DNA of 64,000 nt, from positions 124,001-188,000 of the forward strand of contig NZ_RBCJ01000005.1 in the NCBI RefSeq assembly GCF_003626755.1. Reading direction: 5' to 3'. The notes beneath the pieces are model-generated. The model worked only from the letters and a program-made list of their open reading frames with translations, made no database searches and had not been told where the DNA came from. Below, piece after piece: positions 19,477 through 28,317 of this stretch. The position numbers were made by a program, and so were the translations under genes. Source of the stretch: Ulvibacterium marinum. Lineage in GTDB: Bacteria; Bacteroidota; Bacteroidia; Flavobacteriales; Flavobacteriaceae. Each line of letters opens with the position of its first letter. Positions within the stretch are counted from its first letter, which is position 1.

Positions 19477-20688
19477 TTAAAATCCGTTACTCAAAAAATG
19501 GAACAAGTCAAAATTTCTACTAGTCCCTGATTTTAGTTTTTGATGATATTCCTTGCTCAATTTTTTGTTGAAAATCATGGGAACCTCCTGTGAATGCTCG
19601 CCACCATGGGAACGAAGACCTTCCTTCACTTTGTCCAGATCATGCCATTCAGGAGTCCTTCCAATGGTTGTGGAGGCATCGGACAAGATTACCAAATCAC
19701 CAATTCTATCACCTGGCAGCTCAAATTTCTCAACAGCCTCCTGGTTGGTGAGCACGGTTTCAATGCCATCTAGGCTTAGTAGATAGTCTTTAGCGTCCAA
19801 TAATTGCGATTTATCCTCAAGGTATAAGGTACCGTACCCTCCAAGGGCCCCATGATGCACAACATAAGGATCTGTAATTGGTAAAATTACTCTCGTTTTA
19901 ATATTTTGGGCGTCCAGTAATTGTTCTATGAATTGTACTTTGGGAGTTCCATCTACCTTTGTTTTTGCTTGCATACCATGATCGGCAGTAACACCAATAA
20001 TAGCACCCAATTTATCCAACTCCCCTAGCCAATGGTCAATTTTTGCTAAAAAATCATTGGCATCATCACTTCCCGGAGCATATTTATGTTGTACAAAATC
20101 TGTAGTAGTCAAATACATCACATCAAAATGCTCTTTTTGTAACAATTTCGCCCCTGCTTCTATACAATACACTGAAATATAAGGGTCATAAATACCAGGT
20201 CTTTCTTTTCCCATCAAACCCTGTTCTACATTTTCAATACCATTTTCTTCCAATGTAGCTTGATTGGCAAATTCCGCGGAAAAACAAATTCCATCTAAAT
20301 TATGGGCCAACATTTTTCGCAATTTGTCTTTTGCGGTTACCACAGCTACCTTGTGATCGTTTTGGCTAAGTACAGATAAAATGGTAGGCACTTTTAGGTA
20401 TTTGGGATCATTCATCATTACTTCCTTTTGAAGTTCGGTATCCCAATAAAAGTTTCCACAAATACCATTTAGTTTGGGCGGAACCCCAGTTACGATCGCC
20501 ATATTATTTGGGTTTGTAAACGATGGAATCACACTTTTCACCATTCCGAAAGAACCCTCATTGATAAAGCGTTGTAAATTGGGCATAACATCTTTAGCTT
20601 GCTCGTAATAGGGATACGAAGTCCCGTCCATACATACCCCGATAATCGTCTTCTTGTGTTTGGGATAATCTCTATTGTTTATTTTCAT
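19477..20688 (-). CDS. phnA: Phosphonoacetate hydrolase
   Basis: Protein of 403 residues of the alkaline phosphatase superfamily. The metal and nucleophile set of PhnA is present with the expected spacing: Asp in CMDGTSYPYY (D21), nucleophile Thr in PSFTNPNN (T58), Asp and His in TTTDFVQHKYAPG (D197, H201), Asp-His in TADHGM (236-237) and the late His in HGGEHSQEVP (H365). It splits the C-P bond of phosphonoacetate into acetate and phosphate with two zinc ions. There is no signal peptide, so it acts in the cytosol, as expected for this route. It is the first gene of the operon; the start at 20688 lies 33 bases behind a candidate -7 box. Confidence 0.93.
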   Translation of the reverse strand: MKINNRDYPKHKKTIIGVCMDGTSYPYYEQAKDVMPNLQRFINEGSFGMVKSVIPSFTNPNNMAIVTGVPPKLNGICGNFYWDTELQKEVMMNDPKYLKVPTILSVLSQNDHKVAVVTAKDKLRKMLAHNLDGICFSAEFANQATLEENGIENVEQGLMGKERPGIYDPYISVYCIEAGAKLLQKEHFDVMYLTTTDFVQHKYAPGSDDANDFLAKIDHWLGELDKLGAIIGVTADHGMQAKTKVDGTPKVQFIEQLLDAQNIKTRVILPITDPYVVHHGALGGYGTLYLEDKSQLLDAKDYLLSLDGIETVLTNQEAVEKFELPGDRIGDLVILSDASTTIGRTPEWHDLDKVKEGLRSHGGEHSQEVPMIFNKKLSKEYHQKLKSGTSRNFDLFHFLSNGF

Positions 20689-20720
20689 TTAATACGCTGT
20701 TTTCTGGAATAAAATTATAG

Positions 20721-20728
20721 CAAAAGTA
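20721..20728 (-). promoter_or_regulatory. Candidate -7 box of the phosphonate operon promoter
   Basis: On the minus strand these bases read TACTTTTG, fitting the Bacteroidota TAnnTTTG -7 consensus, about 33 bases before the phnA start codon. I see no convincing TTG about 19-21 bases further upstream, so the -33 part is weak or depends on an activator. Confidence 0.5.
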
Positions 20729-20740
20729 AAATTATTTTAC
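20726..20740. promoter_or_regulatory. Perfect palindrome overlapping the phn promoter, candidate operator
   Basis: The bases read GTAAAAT-T-ATTTTAC, a perfect 7+1+7 palindrome whose edge overlaps the -7 box. The same half-sites recur at 20787-20806 (ATTTTAC, five bases, then GTAAAAAT). The likely binder is the XRE/cupin protein encoded in the operon. The surrounding DNA is very AT-rich, so a chance occurrence is possible. Confidence 0.5.
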
Positions 20741-20786
20741 ATATATTATAATTTTTTATTTAAAAATGTTTACTTTAGTTATAACT

Positions 20787-20806
20787 ATTTTACTATTTGT
20801 AAAAAT
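20787..20806. promoter_or_regulatory. Second inverted repeat with the same half-site
   Basis: ATTTTAC at 20787-20793 faces GTAAAAAT at 20799-20806, the half-sites of the 20726-20740 palindrome in opposite order and spacing. It lies in the 303-base divergent gap between phnA and the ECF sigma gene. The rest of that gap (20807-20991) shows no strong box or hairpin. Confidence 0.35.
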
Positions 20807-20991
20807 TATGTTTCTCTTTACACCAAATATTGTTCCAGGATACATACACTTATTGACAGCAAGGATAAACCAAATGGAGCTCTCGAAAACACCTTTAATA
20901 TTATCAAATGATTAATAATTTATTCAGGAAATTAACCGGTCTAAAAAAGACTAATTTGTGACTACCAAAAACTAACTTAGATTAACATCTA

Positions 20992-21594
20992 ATGAATACC
21001 CTAAAAAAGGACATAAACAATGAACATGGTTTATGGACCAGTTTTCTTGATGGGAATAAGGTGGCTTTTGCTACAATTTATACCAGGCATGTAGACGCTT
21101 TGTATTCATATGGCTTTAAGATATGCCCAAATACTGATTTGGTAAAAGACAGTATTCAAGATGTATTTATTGATCTATTTCAACATAGGGAGCAACTCTC
21201 GAAACCTTCCAATATTAAATTTTATTTGTTTAAAGTCCTAAAACATACCGTTTTTAGAAAATTGAGAAAGGAGCGGAAATTTGGAGAGTTGTCAGAACAG
21301 ACCCTTGGATTGTTCCAAACTGAATACAGTATTGAAAAGAAAACCATTCTTAACGAAATAGAAAGAAATAGAAGTTTGCTTATTCATAAGACTTTGGCCC
21401 AGCTGTCTTCCAAACAACGGGAGATTTTGTATTTAAGGTTTACCATGGGCTTTAGTTATACCGAAATTTCAGAAATCGTTACCATAGACCATAATTCCGT
21501 TCGCAAACAGGTGTACAGGGCAATAAAAAAGCTAAGGGAATGCGACCATTTTAAAAATAACGAGTGTATCCTTTTGTTTTATCAACTCTATTGA
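20992..21594 (+). CDS. ECF RNA polymerase sigma factor
   Basis: Protein of 200 residues with the two conserved parts of ECF sigma factors: a region 2 with YTRHVDALYSYGFKI and SIQDVFIDLFQHR (about 28-70) and a region 4 helix-turn-helix with LSSKQREILYLRF, GFSYTEISEIV and SVRKQVYRAIKKL (about 137-183). It directs RNA polymerase to a small set of promoters when released by its anti-sigma partner, most likely the FecR protein encoded next. Together with the STN-bearing SusC this makes a trans-envelope signalling set: ligand at SusC, signal through FecR, activation of sigma. It is divergent from phnA across 303 bases. Confidence 0.92.
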   Translation: MNTLKKDINNEHGLWTSFLDGNKVAFATIYTRHVDALYSYGFKICPNTDLVKDSIQDVFIDLFQHREQLSKPSNIKFYLFKVLKHTVFRKLRKERKFGELSEQTLGLFQTEYSIEKKTILNEIERNRSLLIHKTLAQLSSKQREILYLRFTMGFSYTEISEIVTIDHNSVRKQVYRAIKKLRECDHFKNNECILLFYQLY

Positions 21595-21862
21595 ATTGGT
21601 AAATTAAAACGGCCCTTCTATCTACTTCTAATAAGATTTCTTCCAGGGGAGCTAACGATTCCATTCCAAAATGTCTTTCACTTCAATATGATTTAAATGT
21701 TTTAATACTGTGAACCAGCATTTTACATACTCATTTCTGAATATATATTCTCTTTTTTGATTATAAAAAAAAGGGGCTTGGATGGTGAATCTTAAAAAAA
21801 ACTGAAAAAAGTGTCCACAAATACGACCTTGACTTCCCTTTAGATTAAACACTAAAGAAATT

Positions 21863-23059
21863 ATGAGCCAATATTCGAAATATTTGGACGATCAAGGTTT
21901 CATAGATTGGATATTCCACCCAACAGTTGAAAACAGCTTGTATTGGGAGTCCTTCCTCTTGGAGAATCCCGAGGAAGAGGAGACTATTTGCCACTTGAAA
22001 AATATACTGCAATCCTTAAAAACCAAAGACCACAGTCTGACAGATAGTGAAAAAAAGGAAATTCTAGAAAAAATCCTTATCAATATAGAACAACCCAAAA
22101 AACCAACAAAACTCCGTCGATTGCCTTTAAAGTTTGGGCGTTATGCCGCGCTGTTGGTAATCGCCTTTGGGTTGGGCAGTTATTTTATCCTTGAATGGGA
22201 TACTAAAGAAGATTTCTCCTTCGAGAATATACGGACTACTTCTATAGATTCCCTTACGGAAACCCAATTGATTCTTAATTCCAGGGAACAACTGCTCATA
22301 AGTAATAATAAATCGACTGTTAAATATACCCGTTCAGGAGAGGTTATCGTAAACGACAACGACACCCTATCTACTTCAAAAACTGCTGAAAGGGCTACAT
22401 CTTTAAACCAATTGATAGTACCCTTTGGAAAGCGTAGCAAAATATCCCTATCGGACGGCTCCGTTGTACATCTTAATGCAGGCTCTCGATTTGTTTTTCC
22501 GGAAAAATTTAATGGAAATGACAGAAAGGTGTTTTTGGATGGGGAAGCCTTTTTTGAGGTGGTATCAAACGCGGATCAACCCTTTATTGTAAAAACACTG
22601 GAAAAAGAATACGAAATTGAAGTAGTAGGAACAAAGTTCAATGTTTCCGCCTATGCCTCCGATAAGCACATACTTGCTGTACTAACAGAAGGAGAGGTGC
22701 ACATAAACAAAGCCATTAACTCTTTTTATTCCAAAAAGACAAAATTGAAACCAGGGGAATTGGCCACTTGGGACAAAGCGGATAAAGGGATAACAGTGGC
22801 AACGGTAAATACAGATGACTATACGCTTTGGATGGAAGGGATACTGCAATTTGAAAGCCAATCCGTATACGATGTAGCCCAAAAAATTGAGCGTTTTTAC
22901 AATATTCAAATAAACCTAGAGGAAACTTTGGCCAATGAAATTCGCATCAGCGGAAAATTGGATCTGGCCAATAATGTTGAAAAAACTTTGGCAAATTTTG
23001 CCGTAGTCTCAGCTTTAAAACTTGATAAAATCAATGATAAAGAATATGGGATGAAATAA
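21863..23059 (+). CDS. FecR-type anti-sigma factor
   Basis: Protein of 398 residues. It has a cytoplasmic N-terminal part, one membrane segment near residues 93-112 (YAALLVIAFGLGSYFIL), and a periplasmic FecR domain (LIVPFGKRSKISLSDGSVVH, LNAGSRFVFPEKF, VFLDGEAFFEV, VVGTKFNVSAY) followed by a DUF4974-like C-terminal domain that resembles an STN fold (FYNIQINLEETLANEIRISG). It holds or releases the sigma factor encoded 268 bases upstream and receives the signal from the STN domain of the SusC encoded downstream. The sigma-FecR gap holds nothing I can name. Confidence 0.92.
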   Translation: MSQYSKYLDDQGFIDWIFHPTVENSLYWESFLLENPEEEETICHLKNILQSLKTKDHSLTDSEKKEILEKILINIEQPKKPTKLRRLPLKFGRYAALLVIAFGLGSYFILEWDTKEDFSFENIRTTSIDSLTETQLILNSREQLLISNNKSTVKYTRSGEVIVNDNDTLSTSKTAERATSLNQLIVPFGKRSKISLSDGSVVHLNAGSRFVFPEKFNGNDRKVFLDGEAFFEVVSNADQPFIVKTLEKEYEIEVVGTKFNVSAYASDKHILAVLTEGEVHINKAINSFYSKKTKLKPGELATWDKADKGITVATVNTDDYTLWMEGILQFESQSVYDVAQKIERFYNIQINLEETLANEIRISGKLDLANNVEKTLANFAVVSALKLDKINDKEYGMK

Positions 23060-23063
23060 AAAA

Positions 23064-23116
23064 CCAGGGAATGTTCCAGCACTCCCTGGCTACTATACCT
23101 GTTAATGGTTAACAGG
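23064..23116 (+). promoter_or_regulatory. Two perfect hairpins between fecR and susC
   Basis: The first is CCAGGGA at 23064-23070 pairing with TCCCTGG at 23083-23089. The second is CCTGTTAA at 23098-23105 pairing with TTAACAGG at 23109-23116 across a three-base loop, followed by a T-rich stretch (CACTTTGTTT). They lie just after the fecR stop and 30 bases before the susC start, so they could act as a partial terminator, attenuator or mRNA processing site that sets the SusC:FecR ratio. The role is inferred. Confidence 0.6.
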
Positions 23117-23146
23117 CACTTTGTTTAATTAAAACTAACACAATTT

Positions 23147-26100
23147 ATGAAATTTAATGACCATCCGTACCATTGCCCCTTGAATATTAGGGACAAAATC
23201 ATTCGGTTTATGAAATGTACGACTCTCTTCCTGGTAATTCTGGCCTGTTATTCTTTTGCCGATTCGTATGCTCAAAAAACCAAACTTGATCTTGAATTTA
23301 AAAATGCTACCATAATCCAAATAATTGAAAGCATTGAAAATCAAAGTGAGTTTATTTTTGTTTATAACGATGAGCTCCTACCAACCTTAAAGATCCAAAC
23401 AAGCAATGTTAGTCTAAAACGGGCAACCATTGATAAGGTATTGGATAGGGTATTGGACAAAAAAGGTGTTCTATATATTATAGAAGGCCGTCAAATAATC
23501 CTAAAAAAGGGAGTACTGCAATCCACTAATGTCCTACCCGTTAATTTGGAACAAGTAGATGTACAAAGCGAAATTTCTGGAACCGTTACGGACAAATCTG
23601 GCGTGCCCCTACCCGGCGTAAATATTTTGGTACAGGGTACTATTTCTGGAACGCAAACTGACTTTGATGGAAACTTTAGTATTGAAGCCAATGAAGGTGA
23701 TGTGTTGATTTTTTCGTACTTAGGTATGAAAACAAAGCAAGTTACTGTTGGTACAAGTATTACAATTAACGTAATACTCGAAGAAGACGCTGCGACACTT
23801 GATGAGGTCGTGGTAACAGCTTTAGGTATTTCCCGAGAGAAGAAAGGTTTGGGGTATGCAGTACAAGAGCTGCAGGGAGACGACTTGAATGAGGCTCGTG
23901 AGAGTAATTTTGTTAATTCCCTTTCTGGAAAAGTTGCTGGTGTTAACATTACCACTTCAGGTGCTGTGGGTTCCTCTTCGCGAGTAGTTATTAGGGGGGA
24001 AAGTTCTCTAAATTTTGGAGGCAATGAACCCTTATATATTGTTGACGGCATTCCTGTAGGTAATGACGGAACGAACAATGCTACGGATGTTGATTATGGT
24101 AACAGCGCAGCTGAGATCAATCCTGCGGATGTGGAATCGCTTACAGTTTTAAAAGGACCTGCCGCCGCCGCACTTTATGGGTCTAGGGCCGCAAATGGCG
24201 CCATTGTGATAACTACGAAATCCGGAAAGGATGGTCAGGGTCTTGGAGTTACTTTTACATCCGGAACCACAATGGAAACTATCCTTAGGCTTCCGAAATT
24301 TCAAAACGAATTTGGCGGAGGAAGGAACGGGATATTTGAAGGCTCTAATTTTGGGGCCAGTTCCTCTATCTACCCGGATGGTCTCGAGGATGGTTATGAT
24401 GAAAGTTGGGGGCCAAGGTTGGATGTAGGTACATTGGAAAGACAATTTCATTCCCCTACTTTGGGAAGAATGCGTGGCGGTGACGTGGCCAACCCAAATA
24501 GAGGGGAGGTAATACCTACACCCTGGATATCCAGACCCGATAATATTAAGGACTTTTTTAATACCGGGTATTCCATTTTCAACAATATAGCGCTGACAGG
24601 ATCTAATGACAGAGGCAATTTTAGGCTCTCCTACACCAATCTTGATCAAACAGGGACCATTCCAAATAATGATTTGGAGCGAAACACCATTGCTTTTAAG
24701 TCTAGTTACAGACTGTCCAATAAATTCAGTGTAAATGCCGCCATGAGTTATATCAATACAAAAAGTAGTAACAGACCTGAAACAGGTTATGGCAGGCGCT
24801 CAATTATGTATTTTATGAACTGGTCAGTTCGAAATATGGATATCGATGCCTTAAGGGACTATTGGCAAGAGGGTTTTGAAGGTACGCGTCAGTTCCAATA
24901 CAACTATGGAGAAAATCACAACAATCCATTCTTTTACCAGTTCGAGAACACTAGAGCCCAAGATAAGAACCGTCTTTTTGGAAATGTAAGCCTTACCTAT
25001 GATTTTTCCGAGCATTTCTCTCTTATCGCAAGGGGGGGCACGGATCTCTTCAATGATTTTAGGCCTATGAGATGGGCTCCAAGTACTGTGGGGCGTGAAT
25101 TTGGATCGTATCGGGAAGTTACAAGATATTTTGAGGAGAATAATTTTGACTTCTTGTTACGCTATAAAAATAAAATTGGCGACAAGTTCAACTATGTGAT
25201 TTCTGGTGGTGGAAACCATCTGAAAAGAAATCAAAGGTATAGATCTATAGAAGCTCCCCAATTGTTGATTCCCGGTATTTATTCCATTGCCAATAGTGCG
25301 GCAGATGTATTGACTGAATCTAACGACAGTGAAAAAGTAATCAATAGTTTGTACGCCTTTACAAATTTTGACTATGACAATACATTTTTTGTGGATATAA
25401 CGGCAAGAAATGATTGGTCCAGTACACTTCCAGCGAAGAATAATTCTTATTTCTATCCTTCAATTTCCTTCAGCACATTGGTGGACCAACTTTTGCCCAT
25501 GCCCGAATGGGTATCTCTGGCCAAAATAAGATTGGGAGCTGCACAGGTAGGTAGCGATACAGATCCCTATAGTCTAAATAATACGTTCGGATTTGCAGGA
25601 ACGTGGGGGTCCAATTCTTCACTAAGTAGCGGTAATTCGTTGTTAAACAACAATTTAAAACCAGAGACGGTAACCACTTATGAAATTGGTACAGATATCA
25701 GACTCTTCAATAACCGGCTTGGCCTGGACGTGACTTACTATGATACGCGGTCGAAAGATCAAATCATTCAGGTGCCCTTGGCAGCTTCAACAAGTTATAG
25801 TGATCGAGTGATCAATGCGGGAGAGATTCAAAACAAAGGTTTTGAAGTAATGTTGAACGCAACACCCATAGAATTCGAAAATGGATTTAAATGGAGCACT
25901 TTTATCAACTATTCGCAAAATGAAGGCAAGGTGTTGGAACTTGCCGATGGCATTACCGCTATTATCCAGCAAGCTCCTGGTGAAGACGGATCCATCCAAG
26001 CCAGAATTGGTGAAGAAATGGGTGCCATTTGGGGTCCGGGTTACCAACGCGTTGAAAGCGGTCCCATGCAAGGCGAAATAATCATATTCGATAACGGACG

Positions 26101-26737
26101 GCCCAGGGCAACTTCCGAGCAGATCTATCTTGGAAATTTTAATCCAGATTGGCAAGGGAGTTGGGGCAATACCTTTTCGTATAAGAATATTAGCTTATCG
26201 GTCTTGGTAGATGTTCGTTGGGGCGGAGAGTTTATTTCCAGATTTTTCAACAAGGGTGTAGGAGCCGGGCAATTGATAGAAACTCGGGTAGGAAGATCGG
26301 CAAGGGAAATAGGTAGAGAATACGATGACCCTTATTATAAGGTAGGGGCCGCACAATTGCCCGATGGCACTTATGTACCAAACTCAACAAGTACGGACGG
26401 CACCTTCAGCGAAGGGGTTTATGGTACGGATGCACGCCAATTCCATAAATCCATAGATCACATCAGTGAGGCCCAATTATTCGATGCGACTTTTGCAAAA
26501 CTTCGTGAATTAAGGTTTGGATATCAATTTCCGAATGAATGGTTTAAAGGACTTATAAGGGACGTTCAATTCTCTATAGTCGGTCGAAATCTCTTCTTGT
26601 GGACCCCTGATAGCAACCAACACTTTGACCCGGAAGTCGCGACCGCAACCGGCGGTGGTGGTTTAATACCGGGTTTTGAGAACATGAGCCTTCCATCCAC
26701 AAGGAGTGTTGGATTCAACTTAAACATGAAATTCTAA
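23147..26737 (+). CDS. SusC-type TonB-dependent outer-membrane transporter with STN signalling domain
   Basis: Protein of 1,196 residues. Order: signal peptide (FLVILACYSFADSYA), STN secretin/TonB short domain (about 48-100), carboxypeptidase-regulatory-like domain (SGTVTDKSGVPLPGVNI, about 144-216), TonB-box-like DEVVVTALGI (about 219-228), plug with VNITTSGAVGSSSRVVIRG and ALYGSRAANGAIVITTK, and a 22-strand-type barrel to the end (RSVGFNLNMKF). It imports large ligands across the outer membrane together with the SusD lipoprotein encoded next; the STN domain links it to the FecR/sigma pair upstream. Its barrel shares long motifs with the second SusC (IMYF, LRDYWQ-G-EGT-QF-YNYG, NPFF). An in-frame Met at residue 22 is a possible alternative start. 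The ligand is unknown; the neighbouring phn operon suggests a phosphonate-bearing compound. Confidence 0.95.
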   Translation: MKFNDHPYHCPLNIRDKIIRFMKCTTLFLVILACYSFADSYAQKTKLDLEFKNATIIQIIESIENQSEFIFVYNDELLPTLKIQTSNVSLKRATIDKVLDRVLDKKGVLYIIEGRQIILKKGVLQSTNVLPVNLEQVDVQSEISGTVTDKSGVPLPGVNILVQGTISGTQTDFDGNFSIEANEGDVLIFSYLGMKTKQVTVGTSITINVILEEDAATLDEVVVTALGISREKKGLGYAVQELQGDDLNEARESNFVNSLSGKVAGVNITTSGAVGSSSRVVIRGESSLNFGGNEPLYIVDGIPVGNDGTNNATDVDYGNSAAEINPADVESLTVLKGPAAAALYGSRAANGAIVITTKSGKDGQGLGVTFTSGTTMETILRLPKFQNEFGGGRNGIFEGSNFGASSSIYPDGLEDGYDESWGPRLDVGTLERQFHSPTLGRMRGGDVANPNRGEVIPTPWISRPDNIKDFFNTGYSIFNNIALTGSNDRGNFRLSYTNLDQTGTIPNNDLERNTIAFKSSYRLSNKFSVNAAMSYINTKSSNRPETGYGRRSIMYFMNWSVRNMDIDALRDYWQEGFEGTRQFQYNYGENHNNPFFYQFENTRAQDKNRLFGNVSLTYDFSEHFSLIARGGTDLFNDFRPMRWAPSTVGREFGSYREVTRYFEENNFDFLLRYKNKIGDKFNYVISGGGNHLKRNQRYRSIEAPQLLIPGIYSIANSAADVLTESNDSEKVINSLYAFTNFDYDNTFFVDITARNDWSSTLPAKNNSYFYPSISFSTLVDQLLPMPEWVSLAKIRLGAAQVGSDTDPYSLNNTFGFAGTWGSNSSLSSGNSLLNNNLKPETVTTYEIGTDIRLFNNRLGLDVTYYDTRSKDQIIQVPLAASTSYSDRVINAGEIQNKGFEVMLNATPIEFENGFKWSTFINYSQNEGKVLELADGITAIIQQAPGEDGSIQARIGEEMGAIWGPGYQRVESGPMQGEIIIFDNGRPRATSEQIYLGNFNPDWQGSWGNTFSYKNISLSVLVDVRWGGEFISRFFNKGVGAGQLIETRVGRSAREIGREYDDPYYKVGAAQLPDGTYVPNSTSTDGTFSEGVYGTDARQFHKSIDHISEAQLFDATFAKLRELRFGYQFPNEWFKGLIRDVQFSIVGRNLFLWTPDSNQHFDPEVATATGGGGLIPGFENMSLPSTRSVGFNLNMKF

Positions 26738-26755
26738 TACTAAAAAGATACTATA

Positions 26756-28285
26756 ATGAAAAAGGTATATAAATTTTTAATTTTAGGATTATGCGCATTG
26801 TTCATAACCATTTCTTGTACGGACAATTTTGAGGATATCAATACAAATCCCAATGCGCCCGATAGAATAGAGGATCCATCCCTATTACTGGCAGAGATCA
26901 TCAAGAACCTCGCAAATGAAAATTGGGACAACTCCTTTGATCGGGGCGCGATCATTTCAGATCAAATATCCAACTTCTTTGTAAGTTCATTTGCCGATTT
27001 TGCCAGGGCCGAAGTAGGCAGGTTCGGTTGGGATTTCTACGGAACATTAAAAGATGTCGATTTTATGATCGCCACTGCTGAAGAGCAAGGGCTCCAAAAT
27101 TATGTAGGCATCGGATTGGTACTCAGGGCTTGGATGTTTCAAAACTTAACGGATAACTTTGGCCCTATTCCCTACAGTGAAGCAGGAAGTGCCAGGGAAG
27201 ATATCAACTTTCCAAAGTACGATTCACAGGAAGCAGTTTATGCCGGAATTCTGGGCGAACTGGAAACTGCCAACAGTATCTTGGGTAGTACAACGGAAGC
27301 CGTACAGGCTGATATTTTATATGCTGGCGATGTACAAAACTGGAGGAAATTTGCAAACGGACTTCGTCTTCGAATATTGTTGCGACAGTCCGATAGGAAG
27401 GATTCCGCCGCAGAGATGCAAAGAATAGTCGGTAACCCTACCGCCCACCCCCTGTTTACTTCGCATTTGGACCAAGCCGCCCTTCAATATTTAGAGGAGA
27501 CACCCAATGAACATCCAGCTTACACGGGAAATGTAAGTGATTTTTCGTCTTCATCCTCCACGAGGTTGGCACTCAATATGGAAGGAATTCTAAAATCAAT
27601 GGATGATCCGCGTATAGCCGCTTTCGCATTGCCTACATCGGCCACTATCGACACCCCGAACCCAGAGTACTTTGGAGTGCCAAATGGAATTTCGGATATA
27701 TCAGGTTTTAACGGTGGTCCGGCAAATCAATCGCTTATGGGCTTGTTGTTTGCTCCAAGACAATATGATACCGAGGTGGTATCCCCCAATGCGGCACAAA
27801 GCGTTTTTATGCCCTATTCCGAGGTGCAGTTCATACTTGCCGAAGCTAGGGAAAAAGGTTATATCTCTACGGGAGATGCAGAGACATACTATTTGAATGG
27901 TATTCGAGATCAATTTGAGTATTACGCAAGCCGGATTCCCGATAATTTTGGGGTACCATCGGCAGCACAACTCATACCTGACCCCAGCTACTACAGCCAA
28001 AATACCGTTGCCTATACCGGAACCCAGGAAGAAAAGCTGAACAAGATATATACCCAAAAATGGTTATCGTTGTTTTTGGTCGGTTTTGAAGCATGGTCAG
28101 AATGGAGAAGAGTTGGTGTGCCGAGCATAACGGCAGGAGACGATTCTATCGGGTTTGTTCCGGTAAGGTATGTTTATCCGGCTGATGAACAAACGGTAAA
28201 CTCGGACAACTACCAAGAAGCTGTAAATATGCTTGGCGGAGAGGGAGACCTAATTTCAACCCGGGTTTGGTGGGATGTTGACTAA
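26756..28285 (+). CDS. SusD-type ligand-capture lipoprotein
   Basis: Protein of 509 residues. The start MKKVYKFLILGLCALFITIS with a Cys next marks a lipoprotein signal. The family pattern is present: FEDINTNPNAPD early on, GLVLRAWMFQNLTDNFGPIPYSEA in the helical core, and late motifs FILAEAREKGYI, YLNGIRDQFEYY and KIYTQKWLSLFLVGFEAWSEW, fitting the SusD/RagB-like (SusD-like 2) group. It forms the surface lid of the SusC transporter whose gene ends 18 bases earlier. The ligand is not readable from sequence. Confidence 0.94.
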   Translation: MKKVYKFLILGLCALFITISCTDNFEDINTNPNAPDRIEDPSLLLAEIIKNLANENWDNSFDRGAIISDQISNFFVSSFADFARAEVGRFGWDFYGTLKDVDFMIATAEEQGLQNYVGIGLVLRAWMFQNLTDNFGPIPYSEAGSAREDINFPKYDSQEAVYAGILGELETANSILGSTTEAVQADILYAGDVQNWRKFANGLRLRILLRQSDRKDSAAEMQRIVGNPTAHPLFTSHLDQAALQYLEETPNEHPAYTGNVSDFSSSSSTRLALNMEGILKSMDDPRIAAFALPTSATIDTPNPEYFGVPNGISDISGFNGGPANQSLMGLLFAPRQYDTEVVSPNAAQSVFMPYSEVQFILAEAREKGYISTGDAETYYLNGIRDQFEYYASRIPDNFGVPSAAQLIPDPSYYSQNTVAYTGTQEEKLNKIYTQKWLSLFLVGFEAWSEWRRVGVPSITAGDDSIGFVPVRYVYPADEQTVNSDNYQEAVNMLGGEGDLISTRVWWDVD

Positions 28286-28317
28286 TTAAATCGAATAAAA
28301 AAATTAATACAGATACA

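Noticed and set aside
20807-20991. A -7/-33 promoter for the first ECF sigma gene (TAATTTG near 20950)
   Set aside because: The box is one base too short for TAnnTTTG and has no TTG partner at the right distance.
21652-21852. A minus-strand 66-codon frame between the first sigma and fecR genes
   Set aside because: It lies in an AT-rich gap, runs against the operon and has no family features.
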